Below, in pieces: positions 19,470-27,712 of a stretch of 64,000 nt of DNA. The notes below the pieces were generated by a model. That model saw only the letters and a program-made list of their open reading frames with translations. It searched no databases and was not told the origin of the DNA. Source of the stretch: Haloferula sp. BvORR071 (GTDB lineage Bacteria > Verrucomicrobiota > Verrucomicrobiia > Verrucomicrobiales > Akkermansiaceae); contig NZ_BATP01000028.1 in the NCBI RefSeq assembly GCF_000739615.1, positions 56,757-120,756 of the forward strand, read 5' to 3'. Both the position numbers and the translations under genes were made by a program. Position 1 is the stretch's first letter; every line of letters begins with the position of its first letter.

Positions 19470-21767
19470 ATGTCCGGATCTCCTCTTCCCAGACTGTTTG
19501 GCATGGCCGCGCTTACGCTCGGCATGCTGCTGTCCAACGCTTGCAAGAAGCCTACAGGGTCGCCCGCCGCGGGCGGCAGCGCTGCGCCTGGATTGGCGGC
19601 GGCGCGGGCTGGGTTTGCCACCACCTTGATCAAGCAAGAGTCGGAAGACGAAGCGGCACCCGCGCCTCCGCAAGGTGTCTTCAATCTCATCTCCTACACC
19701 TCGCCGGCGGGCAAGCTCCCCGCGTATCTCAGCCCCGATCCCGGTGACGGCAAGAAGCACCCACTGGTGATCTGGCTGACCGGTGGTTTCAGCAACAGCA
19801 TCTCGGAAATCGCCTGGGAGGATGACATTCCGGTCGAGAACGACCAATCCGCCTCCGCCTACCGCAAGGCCGGACTCGCGATGATGTATCCCTCGCTGCG
19901 GGGCGGAAACGACAACCCCGGCTTCAAGGAGGGACTTTATGGTGAAGTTGACGATGTGCTGGCAGCTGCCGCTCATGCAGCAGCCTTGCCTTGGGTAGAC
20001 CCCTCACGAATCTATCTCGGTGGTCATAGCACTGGCGGCACGCTGGCGCTGCTCGTGGCGGCCGCTGCGCCGGAGGGCCGCTTCCGTGCGGTGATCTCGT
20101 TCGGCCCAGCGGATGAGACCGCAGGCTACGGTCAGGAGAACGTCCCCTTCGACGTGCACAATGCCAAGGAACGCCGGCTGCGCGCTCCGGTGGAATTCCT
20201 GAATGGGATCAGCTCCCCTACCCTTGTGATCGAGGGAGAAGAGGGCAACAAGGACTCGATCGACAGGCTCCGGAAGCGCAACCGGAATCCCAAGCTCGGC
20301 TTCGTCACCGCAAAGGGGCAGGGTCACTTTTCGGTATTGGGTCCCACGAATGGCCTGCTCGCCGCCAAGATTCTCGGCGACAAGGGCCCGGCCTGTAATA
20401 TCCGCCTGACAGAGGCCGAGATCCAAGCGGCCTGTAGCAAAGCCAAGGAGGCCAACACTCATCCCGCAGGAGACATCCGCGAGGACTATGCGCCCTTTGG
20501 CGTCGTCTTCTACTACACGCCCAAACCGAAGGCGGATCCAGACACCGAGCTGCGCAAGGCACTGGCCGCAGAGTTACCCGGGATTCCCGTGGTCCCAAGC
20601 TTCAAGGATGCGCCGGAGCCGCCCTTCGTCATGCTGACCGAGGAAAAGGCCCCTTTGAACAATTATCCCGTCCCGGATGCCGGTTACTTCAAGTCCTCCG
20701 GACGCGGCATGAGTGATGATGACATCAAAGGCATCCAAGCCACCGAGATCGCCACGATCGCAGTGCTCGTCACCCCTGCAGACGGAGTCTGGAAGCGGGC
20801 CAATTCCTTCAACCGCGTGGTCCACGCCTTCGCCACCAGCACCGGAGCATTCATCTGGGATAGCGCCACACGCGAATGCTTCCACCGCGATGCGTGGAAG
20901 AAAACGCGCATTGACGATTGGGGTAGTGCTGAGATTGCAGATCTCCGCAGCCAAGTAACCATCCACAACTATCCGCGCGATGATGGCAGTGGCCACATGC
21001 GGGCCATTACCCTGGGCATGGAGAAATTCGCTCTGCCTGACGTGGCGATCGAGCAATTCACCGCCTTCGACCGGAATCAGTGCGGCAACTTGATCAACAT
21101 CTTTTGCCAGACCATCGCCGCCGATCCAGTTCTCAAGGACCCGGCCCATTTCCCGGTCTCGATTGATAAACTCATACCTCCCAATCTGCGGGACTACTAC
21201 CGGGCATCGCTCAAGGAAAAGGCCGAAGGCAAAGCCGTGATCGCCGTGGTGAAAGGCACTCCCGACGAGGGCGATACCGACAATGCCCAAGTGGCCTTGG
21301 ACTTCCGCCATGGGGAGGGGGCCACCGACGACGAACGCCGCAGCTCCCTGCTGGCACGCATGTGGGGGAGCTCTGACGCGATCGTCGCCGTGAAGCATGA
21401 CGGAGAGATCGAGAAGGCGTCCGCAGCCGCGAAGCTCAAGCTCGCCGCCATGAAGGAGACCTTCCGCAAGGGCTTGGAGCCCGGTGCCCACCTGTTGGTC
21501 AAGGGCGGCTTTCCCCGTGACGATGAAGGCAAGGAGTGGATGTGGGTGGAGGTCCTGAAGTGGAGCGACGGTGACGTCTTGTCCGGGGTGCTGCAGAACG
21601 ATCCCTTCTACATCAAGGACCTCAAGGCAGGCGCATCCGTATCCGTGAAACTGGACGAGGCCTTCGATTACCTCTTGGAGAACGCGGATGGCAGCACCGA
21701 GGGGAACAAGACCGGTGAACTCATGGAGAAGCAGCAGAAGGCCAAGGAAGAGGACAAGAAGAAGTAA
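19470..21767 (+). CDS. Alpha/beta-hydrolase lipoprotein fused to DUF2314
   Basis: This encodes 765 residues from ATG at 19470 (MSGSPLPRLFGMAALTLGML); the open frame extends upstream over the end of pnkp but has no family sequence there. A signal peptide ends at Cys25-like SNAC, so it may be lipidated. Residues about 70-300 form an alpha/beta hydrolase of the prolyl-oligopeptidase/esterase kind: the nucleophile elbow GGHSTGG has Ser187, and GQGHF supplies His286. The C-terminal DUF2314 domain (about 655-745, with EPGAHLLVKGGF and MWVEVLKWSDGDVLSGVLQN) is usually a stand-alone protein of unknown role. The middle third is unassigned. It follows pnkp by 58 bp but need not belong to the repair operon. 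Confidence 0.8.
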   Translation: MSGSPLPRLFGMAALTLGMLLSNACKKPTGSPAAGGSAAPGLAAARAGFATTLIKQESEDEAAPAPPQGVFNLISYTSPAGKLPAYLSPDPGDGKKHPLVIWLTGGFSNSISEIAWEDDIPVENDQSASAYRKAGLAMMYPSLRGGNDNPGFKEGLYGEVDDVLAAAAHAAALPWVDPSRIYLGGHSTGGTLALLVAAAAPEGRFRAVISFGPADETAGYGQENVPFDVHNAKERRLRAPVEFLNGISSPTLVIEGEEGNKDSIDRLRKRNRNPKLGFVTAKGQGHFSVLGPTNGLLAAKILGDKGPACNIRLTEAEIQAACSKAKEANTHPAGDIREDYAPFGVVFYYTPKPKADPDTELRKALAAELPGIPVVPSFKDAPEPPFVMLTEEKAPLNNYPVPDAGYFKSSGRGMSDDDIKGIQATEIATIAVLVTPADGVWKRANSFNRVVHAFATSTGAFIWDSATRECFHRDAWKKTRIDDWGSAEIADLRSQVTIHNYPRDDGSGHMRAITLGMEKFALPDVAIEQFTAFDRNQCGNLINIFCQTIAADPVLKDPAHFPVSIDKLIPPNLRDYYRASLKEKAEGKAVIAVVKGTPDEGDTDNAQVALDFRHGEGATDDERRSSLLARMWGSSDAIVAVKHDGEIEKASAAAKLKLAAMKETFRKGLEPGAHLLVKGGFPRDDEGKEWMWVEVLKWSDGDVLSGVLQNDPFYIKDLKAGASVSVKLDEAFDYLLENADGSTEGNKTGELMEKQQKAKEEDKKK

Positions 21768-21821
21768 ACCCGGAAGGATTTTCCCATTTCCGAAGCGTCC
21801 CTCCCCGCTCATCCTCCCGGC

Positions 21822-22799
21822 ATGGGCATGGATTTCCTGGCGAATGCGCGGCAAGTCATCGAGATCGAGACCAGCGCGCTTGAGCGCATGGCCAGCCGGC
21901 TGGATGATTCCTTTGCGCAGGCGGTGAAGTTGCTTCAGGAGACCCTCGACCGCCGCGGCAAGATCGTCGTCGTCGGCATCGGCAAGTCCGGCAACATCGG
22001 CCACAAGATCGCCGCGACCCTGAACTCCACCGGTGCCACCGCGGTGGTCCTCAATTCCCAGAACGCCCTGCACGGCGATTTGGGCATCGTCTCGGATGGT
22101 GATGCTGTTCTGCTGCTTTCCTACTCCGGAGAAACCGGAGAACTGCTCGACGTGCTGCCGCACATCAAGCGCTTCGACGTCGGCTTGATCGCGTTGACCG
22201 GCAATCCCAAGTCCACCCTCGCCGAGCACAGCGACGTGGTGCTCGACACCTCGGTCGATCGCGAGGCCTGCCCGCTGAAGCTCGCCCCCACTTCCTCTTC
22301 CACCGCGATGCTGGTGATGGGCGATGCGCTGGCGATGGTGCTGCTCGAGTCCCGCGGCTTCACGGAAGAACAGTTCGCCCGCTTCCATCCCGGTGGCGCA
22401 CTGGGCCGCGCCTTGCTGACCCGGGTGTCGGATATCATGCGCAAGGGCGAGCAGCTCGCCGCCGTGCCGAATGGTGCCACGGTGCGCGATGCCCTTGTGG
22501 CCATGTCCAGCGCCCGCGCCGGTGCCTGCGTGGTGGTGGAGCCGGACGGCAAGATGGCGGGGATTTTCACCCATGGCGATTTCGCCCGCTGCTACCAGCG
22601 GGATCCGCACGTCGGCGACCAGGCCGTGGCCGATTTCATGACCCGCAAGCCAATCAGCGTGGATGCCAGTTCGCTCGCCGTGGAGGCGCTACAAACCATT
22701 GGTTCCCATCGGGTTGACGATGTCGTCGTGCTGGATGGCGAGGGCCGGGCGGTCGGCTTGGTTGATACTCAGGACCTCGCACGGCTCAAGATCGTCTGA
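21822..22799 (+). CDS. kdsD: KpsF/GutQ arabinose-5-phosphate isomerase
   Basis: This encodes 325 residues. It interconverts ribulose-5-phosphate and arabinose-5-phosphate, the first committed step towards KDO for lipopolysaccharide. A SIS sugar-isomerase domain covers residues about 35-170 (GIGKSGNIGHKIAATLNSTG; ALHGDLGIV; LLSYSGETGELL), followed by PTSSSTAMLVMGDALA and HPGGALGR. Two CBS domains fill the rest (about 205-262 and 268-325). The start could also be Met3 (MDFLANAR). It indicates an outer membrane with KDO-type LPS. It stands 54 bp after the hydrolase gene. Confidence 0.93.
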   Translation: MGMDFLANARQVIEIETSALERMASRLDDSFAQAVKLLQETLDRRGKIVVVGIGKSGNIGHKIAATLNSTGATAVVLNSQNALHGDLGIVSDGDAVLLLSYSGETGELLDVLPHIKRFDVGLIALTGNPKSTLAEHSDVVLDTSVDREACPLKLAPTSSSTAMLVMGDALAMVLLESRGFTEEQFARFHPGGALGRALLTRVSDIMRKGEQLAAVPNGATVRDALVAMSSARAGACVVVEPDGKMAGIFTHGDFARCYQRDPHVGDQAVADFMTRKPISVDASSLAVEALQTIGSHRVDDVVVLDGEGRAVGLVDTQDLARLKIV

Positions 22800-22851
22800 A
22801 CAGCGATCCTCCTTGATTCCTTAAGCAAAGCTAAGTAATCAAGGCGCGCGC

Positions 22852-23760
22852 ATGGCGAGGACCCCCAAGAAGCAGATCCGGCTCGGCTCCAGCACCGGGA
22901 ACCGCGCCCGCCGCCGCCAGAGTTTGACGGAGGCCCTGAGCAAGGCCAACGCGCGCGCCCATGAGCGGATCAACCGCCGTCTGAACCAGCGCGAGCTGAA
23001 AAACGTGCGGGCGTCCTTCGCCGCCACTCCGGGCTACATGGATCCGCCCACCGGAGCTATCACTCGCGTGAGCCGCTGGGTGCTCGGGTTGATACTGCTA
23101 CCGCTATGCTGGATCACTTCGTGGACCTTCTTCACGCAGTTTACCAACGCGACGATCGACAAGCATTTTTGGACGACGCCAGCCTTCTGGTATTTCGCCA
23201 CCGGTGCCCTGTTGATGACCGGCTGGTTCTTCAGCGGCCTGCTGCGCTCCGTCTTCTTGTATCTGTATGTGCTTGGCCACGAGCTCACGCACATCCTCTT
23301 CATCTGGGCCTTCCGCGGGCGTGTGAGCGATTGGGGCGTGAGCCTCGATGGTGGCTACGTCACCACTGACAAGACCAACATCGCGATCGCGCTCTCGCCT
23401 TACTTCGTGCCGCTGTGGGCAGTGGTCGGCGTGATCCTCCACGCCTTGCTCAGCCTGGCCTTCCAAGCGACCCCGGTCTCGGAGAAGATCATGTTCGGCT
23501 ACGTCGGCTTCTTCTGGGCCTTCCACCTGCTGTGGACGCTGTGGATGATCCCGCGCGACCAGCCGGACCTGCGCGAGAATGGGACCTTCCTCTCGCTTGT
23601 GATCATCTACCTCGCGAACCAGCTCGTGCTGGCCACCCTGCTCTGCGCCACCGTTCAGCCGCTCGGCTTCCAGGAGTTCGGCCAGCAGTGGGTTGCGAAT
23701 GGCGCGCGCGCCCTAGAGGCAACGATGCGCCTCTCGCGCGAGGTGAAGGCGTATTTGTGA
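22852..23760 (+). CDS. Multi-pass membrane protein with HELTH motif
   Basis: This encodes 302 residues. A basic N-terminal tail (about 1-60, many Arg and Lys) leads to hydrophobic segments at about 68-92, 103-130, 135-155, 178-205, 213-228 and 242-265. The HExxH motif His143-Glu-Leu-Thr-His147 lies inside the third segment (YLYVLGHELTHILFIW). Intramembrane HExxH is the hallmark of M50/site-2-type metalloproteases, which cut membrane proteins. The family's second zinc ligand (usually an NPDG-type motif) is not evident; ALSPYFVPL (near residue 184) is a possible stand-in. It may be a degenerate or distant member. It is cotranscribable with kdsD (52 bp gap). Confidence 0.65.
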   Translation: MARTPKKQIRLGSSTGNRARRRQSLTEALSKANARAHERINRRLNQRELKNVRASFAATPGYMDPPTGAITRVSRWVLGLILLPLCWITSWTFFTQFTNATIDKHFWTTPAFWYFATGALLMTGWFFSGLLRSVFLYLYVLGHELTHILFIWAFRGRVSDWGVSLDGGYVTTDKTNIAIALSPYFVPLWAVVGVILHALLSLAFQATPVSEKIMFGYVGFFWAFHLLWTLWMIPRDQPDLRENGTFLSLVIIYLANQLVLATLLCATVQPLGFQEFGQQWVANGARALEATMRLSREVKAYL

Positions 23761-23783
23761 TACGCCCCACCACCGCGGGCTGA

Positions 23784-23801
23784 CGCGCTGTCACCAGCGC
23801 G
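23784..23801. terminator. Hairpin between convergent genes
   Basis: CGCGCTG (23784-23790), loop TCAC, CAGCGCG (23795-23801) form a 7-bp perfect hairpin in the 55-bp gap between two converging genes. There is no T-tract, so it is at best a weak or Rho-assisted bidirectional end. Confidence 0.4.
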
Positions 23802-23815
23802 CCTACCATACGTCG

Positions 23816-25105
23816 TTACACTCCCGCCGTCTCCAGCGCTTCCGCATGCGCCCGGCGCACTTCCTCGCCGATCGCCTGGATGCCGCGGCGCACCACGCTT
23901 TCATCCATGGTGAAGGTCATGCGCAGGCATTCGTGGCGGTGACGCCATGACTCGTCGTCGTGGCCGAAGAAGAAGTAGTGCCCGGAGATGATCAACACAC
24001 CGCGCTTCTTGAGGCGCTCGTAGAGCTCCTTGGAAGTGATCGGCAGGCCCGGGAACCAGAGCCAGAGGAAGAGGGCGCCCTCGCTACGATGGATGTAGTA
24101 TTCGAAGTCCTCGCCGAAGCTCTCCGCGACGAAGCCCTGGGCCTGGCGCGACTTCTCCACGTAGAAGGGCTTCACCGTTTCATCGGCGATCTTGAGGATC
24201 TCGCCGCTCTCGATCAGCGGCAGCGCGATCGCTTGGCCGATGTTCGGATTCGCCAGACCCACCACCGCGCTCATCGAGGCCATCGCCGCGGCGATCTTCG
24301 GATGCGCCACCACGATGCCTGTGCGGGTGCCCGGCAGGCCGATCTTCGACAGGCTCAGGGTTAGGATGATGTGCTCCTCCCAGATCGGCTTCGCGCCGGT
24401 GAAGATGATATTCGGGAAGGGCGCGCCGTAGGCATTGTCGATGATCAGCGGGATGCCGTGCTTCTTCGCCAGGGCGGACAAGCGGGCAATCTCCTCATCC
24501 GTCAGCACATTGCCGGTCGGGTTCGTCGGGCGTGAGACGCAGATCGCGGCGATGTCGTCCGTGACTTCCAGCGCGTCGAAGTCCACGCGGTATTTGAACT
24601 CGTGTGGGCCGGTCTTCTCGATCTTCGGCGGTACCGCGCGGAAGAGGTCACCGCAGGAACCTTGGTTCGCGTAACCGATGTATTCCGGCACCAGCGGCAG
24701 GAGGATCTTCTTGCGCTTCCCGTCCGGCATCTCGCCGGCCAGCACGTTGAAGAGGAAGAAGAATGCCGTCTGCCCGCCCGAGGTCACCGCCACGTTTTCC
24801 GGTCCCAGCGCCCAGCCGAACTCCTTGCGGAACAAATTCGCCACCGCCGCGATGAAGCGCGGATTGCCACGCGGCGGATCGTAGTTCGCCAGCATCTTCT
24901 CCAGCACGCCGGGCTCAGCGAGGATCTCCTCCATGCGCCGCCGCCAGATCGCATTCACCGCCGGGATGTGGGCCGGCTGGCCACCGCCGAGCATGCAGAT
25001 ATCCGGGCCGCCGGAGGCGAGGGCATTCCCCAAGTCCTCCATCAGTTCCTCGATGCCGCTGCCGCCGGCAAGCTGCCGACCGATATTGGAGAATTCGTAG
25101 CTCAT
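23816..25105 (-). CDS. avtA: Valine--pyruvate aminotransferase
   Basis: This encodes 429 residues. AvtA is a PLP enzyme that moves the amino group between valine and pyruvate/alanine in branched-chain amino acid metabolism. The fold-type I layout is seen: YDPPRGNPRFIAAVA (about 94-108), TSGGQTAFFF (about 128-137), SRPTNPTGNVLTDEE (about 194-208), IIDNAYGAPFPN (about 222-233) and the PLP lysine in LSLSKIGLPGTRTG (about 252-265). The distinctive SGHYFFFG near the C-terminus and the overall length support AvtA over other aminotransferases. It is monocistronic and divergent from the peroxiredoxin gene, with an 80-bp shared upstream region. Confidence 0.88.
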   Translation of the reverse strand: MSYEFSNIGRQLAGGSGIEELMEDLGNALASGGPDICMLGGGQPAHIPAVNAIWRRRMEEILAEPGVLEKMLANYDPPRGNPRFIAAVANLFRKEFGWALGPENVAVTSGGQTAFFFLFNVLAGEMPDGKRKKILLPLVPEYIGYANQGSCGDLFRAVPPKIEKTGPHEFKYRVDFDALEVTDDIAAICVSRPTNPTGNVLTDEEIARLSALAKKHGIPLIIDNAYGAPFPNIIFTGAKPIWEEHIILTLSLSKIGLPGTRTGIVVAHPKIAAAMASMSAVVGLANPNIGQAIALPLIESGEILKIADETVKPFYVEKSRQAQGFVAESFGEDFEYYIHRSEGALFLWLWFPGLPITSKELYERLKKRGVLIISGHYFFFGHDDESWRHRHECLRMTFTMDESVVRRGIQAIGEEVRRAHAEALETAGV

Positions 25106-25185
25106 GACGCGGGTGCCGTTGACCGGCGGGTGGGTGACCCTATAGTGGCCGCTCTTTCAAGAACAACCTCTCAAATTCCCATCCC

Positions 25186-25680
25186 ATGGCCATTCAAGTA
25201 GGCGACAAAGCTCCGGATTTCACCCTCGTCTCAAAAACCGCCGAAGGCCCACAGCTCGTCAAGCTGGCCGACCTGATCGGCAAGTCGAACATCGTCCTGC
25301 TGTTCTTCCCGATGGCCTTCACCGGCGTCTGCACCCAGGAGCTCTGCGACATCTCCGGCGGCATCGGCGAATACGAATCGCTCGACGCCAAGGTGCTCGG
25401 CATCTCCGGTGACGGCCCCTTCGCCCAAGAGGCTTGGGCCAAACAGTCCGGCATCACCCTGCCGCTGCTCAGCGACTACGAGCACAGCGTCGCCAAGGCC
25501 TACGGCGTGGCCTACGAGCAATTCCTTCCCGAGGCCAACCTGATCATGGGCGGCGTGGCCAAGCGCTCGGCCTTCGTGATCGACAAGGAAGGCGTGGTCC
25601 GCTTCGTGGACATCAAGGATCACCCGAAGGATCTGCCTGACTTCGACGGCGTGAAGGCTGCCCTGCAGGCGCTCGGCTGA
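25186..25680 (+). CDS. Peroxiredoxin (AhpC/TSA family)
   Basis: This encodes 164 residues. The peroxidatic site is PMAFTGVCTQELC: Pro, Thr and the first Cys (near residue 46) make the PxxxTxxC motif, and a second Cys follows five residues later. It reduces hydrogen peroxide and organic peroxides in the cytoplasm using thioredoxin or a similar donor. The SGDGPFAQEAWAKQ and LPLLSDYEHSVAKAYGV blocks are typical of the AhpE/'1-Cys-like' group. A strong terminator follows at 25713-25738. It diverges from avtA. Confidence 0.92.
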   Translation: MAIQVGDKAPDFTLVSKTAEGPQLVKLADLIGKSNIVLLFFPMAFTGVCTQELCDISGGIGEYESLDAKVLGISGDGPFAQEAWAKQSGITLPLLSDYEHSVAKAYGVAYEQFLPEANLIMGGVAKRSAFVIDKEGVVRFVDIKDHPKDLPDFDGVKAALQALG

Positions 25681-25712
25681 GACGCCCTTTCTCTCCTAAC
25701 GGAAAACTGAAA

Positions 25713-25738
25713 GGCCGCGGTCACCCCGCGGCCTTTTT
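25713..25738 (+). terminator. Rho-independent terminator after the peroxiredoxin gene
   Basis: GGCCGCGG (25713-25720), loop TCACC, CCGCGGCC (25726-25733), then TTTTT (25734-25738). It is a perfect 8-bp GC stem 33 bp past the stop codon. Confidence 0.93.
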
Positions 25739-25757
25739 CGTTTCGCTTTCGCTTTCC

Positions 25758-26351
25758 TCACTGCGACTCGTTGCCTGGAGGCAAGGGCGTCGACTCGACC
25801 GGCGGCAGCGGGGCCGGCGGGTTCTCCAGCGTCGGGGTGCCCGGGGTAGCCTCCGGTGGCGGCGGCGCGGGAGTGGCATTCGGGTCGATCACCGGCGGGA
25901 TCGTCGGCACATTCGGGTCGATGATCGGCGGCACACCGCCCGGCGGCGGCGGATACACTTGGAATTCATTGCCAGTCCCGAGGGTGGCCGGGCTCATGCC
26001 GGACTTCTGGTCCGTCACCTGGACGGAGAGGACGAAGCCGACCTCGCCACTGTCGAGTTCGCCCTTCACGTAGTTGCCGTCGTCGAAAATCACCTTGATC
26101 TGGGTATTCCCGGGCAGGGTCTTGTCCGCATCTACGTTCCCCTTCGGCTGCTTCTTGAAGAAGGCGACATTGTCCATGTTGGTGCGGACAAAGGTCCCCG
26201 GCTTGTAACCGTTGCGGGCTGCCACCTTGGCCCGGTTGCCGCCCGGGGAAAGCAGCGGGTCAAACTCGCTGCTGGTGGTCACCTCCCCGGTTTCGCAGGA
26301 AGCTAGGATGAGGGCACCACAGGTACCTAAAACGAGGAAAGGCGACTTCAT
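25758..26351 (-). CDS. Lipoprotein with proline-rich tail
   Basis: This encodes 197 residues. The signal peptide ends in the lipobox LASC (about 16-19), so it is a lipoprotein. A small folded part (about 35-125) looks like an SH3-type barrel (PGTFVRTNMDNVAFF; KVIFDDGNYVKGELDSGEVGFV). The last 70 residues are Pro/Thr/Glu-rich with repeats such as PPIIDPNVPT and PPVIDPNATP, a likely flexible linker to peptidoglycan or outer membrane. The function is unknown. It faces the peroxiredoxin gene with the terminator between them. Confidence 0.7.
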   Translation of the reverse strand: MKSPFLVLGTCGALILASCETGEVTTSSEFDPLLSPGGNRAKVAARNGYKPGTFVRTNMDNVAFFKKQPKGNVDADKTLPGNTQIKVIFDDGNYVKGELDSGEVGFVLSVQVTDQKSGMSPATLGTGNEFQVYPPPPGGVPPIIDPNVPTIPPVIDPNATPAPPPPEATPGTPTLENPPAPLPPVESTPLPPGNESQ

Positions 26352-26391
26352 GAAGTAAGTGAGAGCAAAGTGCCACGGCCTCGGTGGAGGG

Positions 26392-27255
26392 TCAACGTGA
26401 TATCAGACGGGATTCCACATGCTCCCGCAAGGCCTCCCGCCAGTCCCGCGGCTCATGGCCGAGCAGTGCTGACAAGCGCGTGATGGCCATGGCGGTATGG
26501 CGGGGCCGGACGGCCCGGAAGACGGCCATTTCGGCCAGCAAAAGCGGCTTGGGAGCGGGCAATTCCAGTCCGGTCCGCGCCCGCAGGCAGGCGATGATTT
26601 CCTCCGCCATGCCATGCCAGCTGGTGATGGGACCGCCATTGCAGGCATGGAAAATCCCCGGCGGGCAGCCCGCCTCCAGCACGGTCCCAACCCACTCGGC
26701 GATGTCCGTCGTCAGGGCTGGGCGGGAAAATTTGTCCGCCACTGCCGCGACCTCCTGACCCGCCAGGGCGCGGTCGATCACGGTATCTGGAAAGGCCGGT
26801 TTTTCTGGTCCGAAGACCCAGGAAACCCGCATCACGGTGCCACCGGCATCAAGCACCGCACGCTCGCCCGCAGCCTTGGTCCGGCCATAGACGGAGAGCG
26901 GCGCGACCGGGCTGTCTTCGCCTTTCAGGCCCGGTTCGAGACCGTCGAAGACGTAGTCGGTGCTGAAATGGAGCAGGCGCTTGCCCTCCCGACGGCAGAA
27001 GTCGGCCATCTCGGCCGGGGCGGCGGCATTCACCCGCTCCGCCAGCGCCGGGTCATCCTCGCAGTGCTCCAGGCCGGTCAGCCCGGCGGGATTCAGGAGC
27101 ATGTCGAAATCCAGCTCAGCCAGCTTCGCCGGCAAATCAGGGCCAGCCAGATCGAAGAGCGAACGCGGTAACTCAATCAGCTCGTGACGGTCACGCAGAT
27201 GGGTGGCCAGCGCCTGGCCCACCCGTCCCGTCGTGCCGGTGATCGCGAGCCGCAT
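26392..27255 (-). CDS. RmlD-like dTDP-4-dehydrorhamnose reductase / SDR
   Basis: This encodes 287 residues. The N-terminal Rossmann motif TGTTGRVG (about 6-13), FSTDYVFDG (about 97-105) and the catalytic YGRTKAAGE (about 127-135) mark an extended SDR of the RmlD family, which makes dTDP-L-rhamnose or a related deoxysugar. No rmlABC genes are near, so the substrate is uncertain; it could also be a related epimerase/reductase. Its start overlaps the stop of the upstream membrane protein gene by 1 bp (TGATG), so the two are translationally coupled. Confidence 0.8.
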   Translation of the reverse strand: MRLAITGTTGRVGQALATHLRDRHELIELPRSLFDLAGPDLPAKLAELDFDMLLNPAGLTGLEHCEDDPALAERVNAAAPAEMADFCRREGKRLLHFSTDYVFDGLEPGLKGEDSPVAPLSVYGRTKAAGERAVLDAGGTVMRVSWVFGPEKPAFPDTVIDRALAGQEVAAVADKFSRPALTTDIAEWVGTVLEAGCPPGIFHACNGGPITSWHGMAEEIIACLRARTGLELPAPKPLLLAEMAVFRAVRPRHTAMAITRLSALLGHEPRDWREALREHVESRLISR

Positions 27256-27569
27256 CAGACCGCCCGCAGGTCGCCCAGATCGTCGTCGTCGGAGTATCCG
27301 ACACCACCGGCGGCGTCGCGGATCTTCCGCAAGCGGCGGCGGGCACCGAACTTGCTCTCCGGACCGTTGATCAGGCCGATGGTAAAGCCAACGGCGAGCG
27401 GCAGCAGGGTAGCCACCCCGAGTGCGGCCACCCCGAGCGCAGCGCCACGGCGGGCCTGCGGGCTCATCAGGTCGCCCAAGATCAGGCCTGCAGCCGCGCC
27501 GAGCAAGGCGGGAGCCGCCAGTGCCGTCGCTTCCGTCCAGGTCCGTTCTCCGTCGTCGTCGGGGTTCAT
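27255..27569 (-). CDS. Small membrane protein of unknown function
   Basis: This encodes 104 residues starting MNPDDDGERTWTEA. Ala/Leu/Gly-rich hydrophobic stretches lie at about 16-34 and 43-67, followed by a basic segment (KFGARRRLRKIRDAAGG) and an acidic end (DDDDLGDL). It overlaps the RmlD-like gene by one base and probably shares its transcript. No family was recognised. Confidence 0.6.
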   Translation of the reverse strand: MNPDDDGERTWTEATALAAPALLGAAAGLILGDLMSPQARRGAALGVAALGVATLLPLAVGFTIGLINGPESKFGARRRLRKIRDAAGGVGYSDDDDLGDLRAV

Positions 27570-27644
27570 GCGCGCAGTCTAACCATGGCCCCAGCCGCAG
27601 ACAATCCCGGAAACGCGTAGGCCCGGACCCAGCCTCCGGACACG

Positions 27645-27676
27645 AAAACTCCCGGAAAGGCAGGCCTTCCCGGGAG
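27645..27676 (-). terminator. Rho-independent terminator of the first beta-repeat gene
   Basis: On the minus strand CTCCCGGGAAGGC, loop CT, GCCTTTCCGGGAG (one mismatch), then TTTT. It lies 36 bp past the stop of the giant gene at 27713-31813. Confidence 0.85.
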
Positions 27677-27712
27677 CTGGATTTACTCGTTAATTCAGTG
27701 GCTGGTTGGCCC

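Noticed and set aside
20574..22610. A minus-strand open frame of 678 codons
   Set aside because: It is antisense to the hydrolase and kdsD genes and shows only low-complexity sequence.
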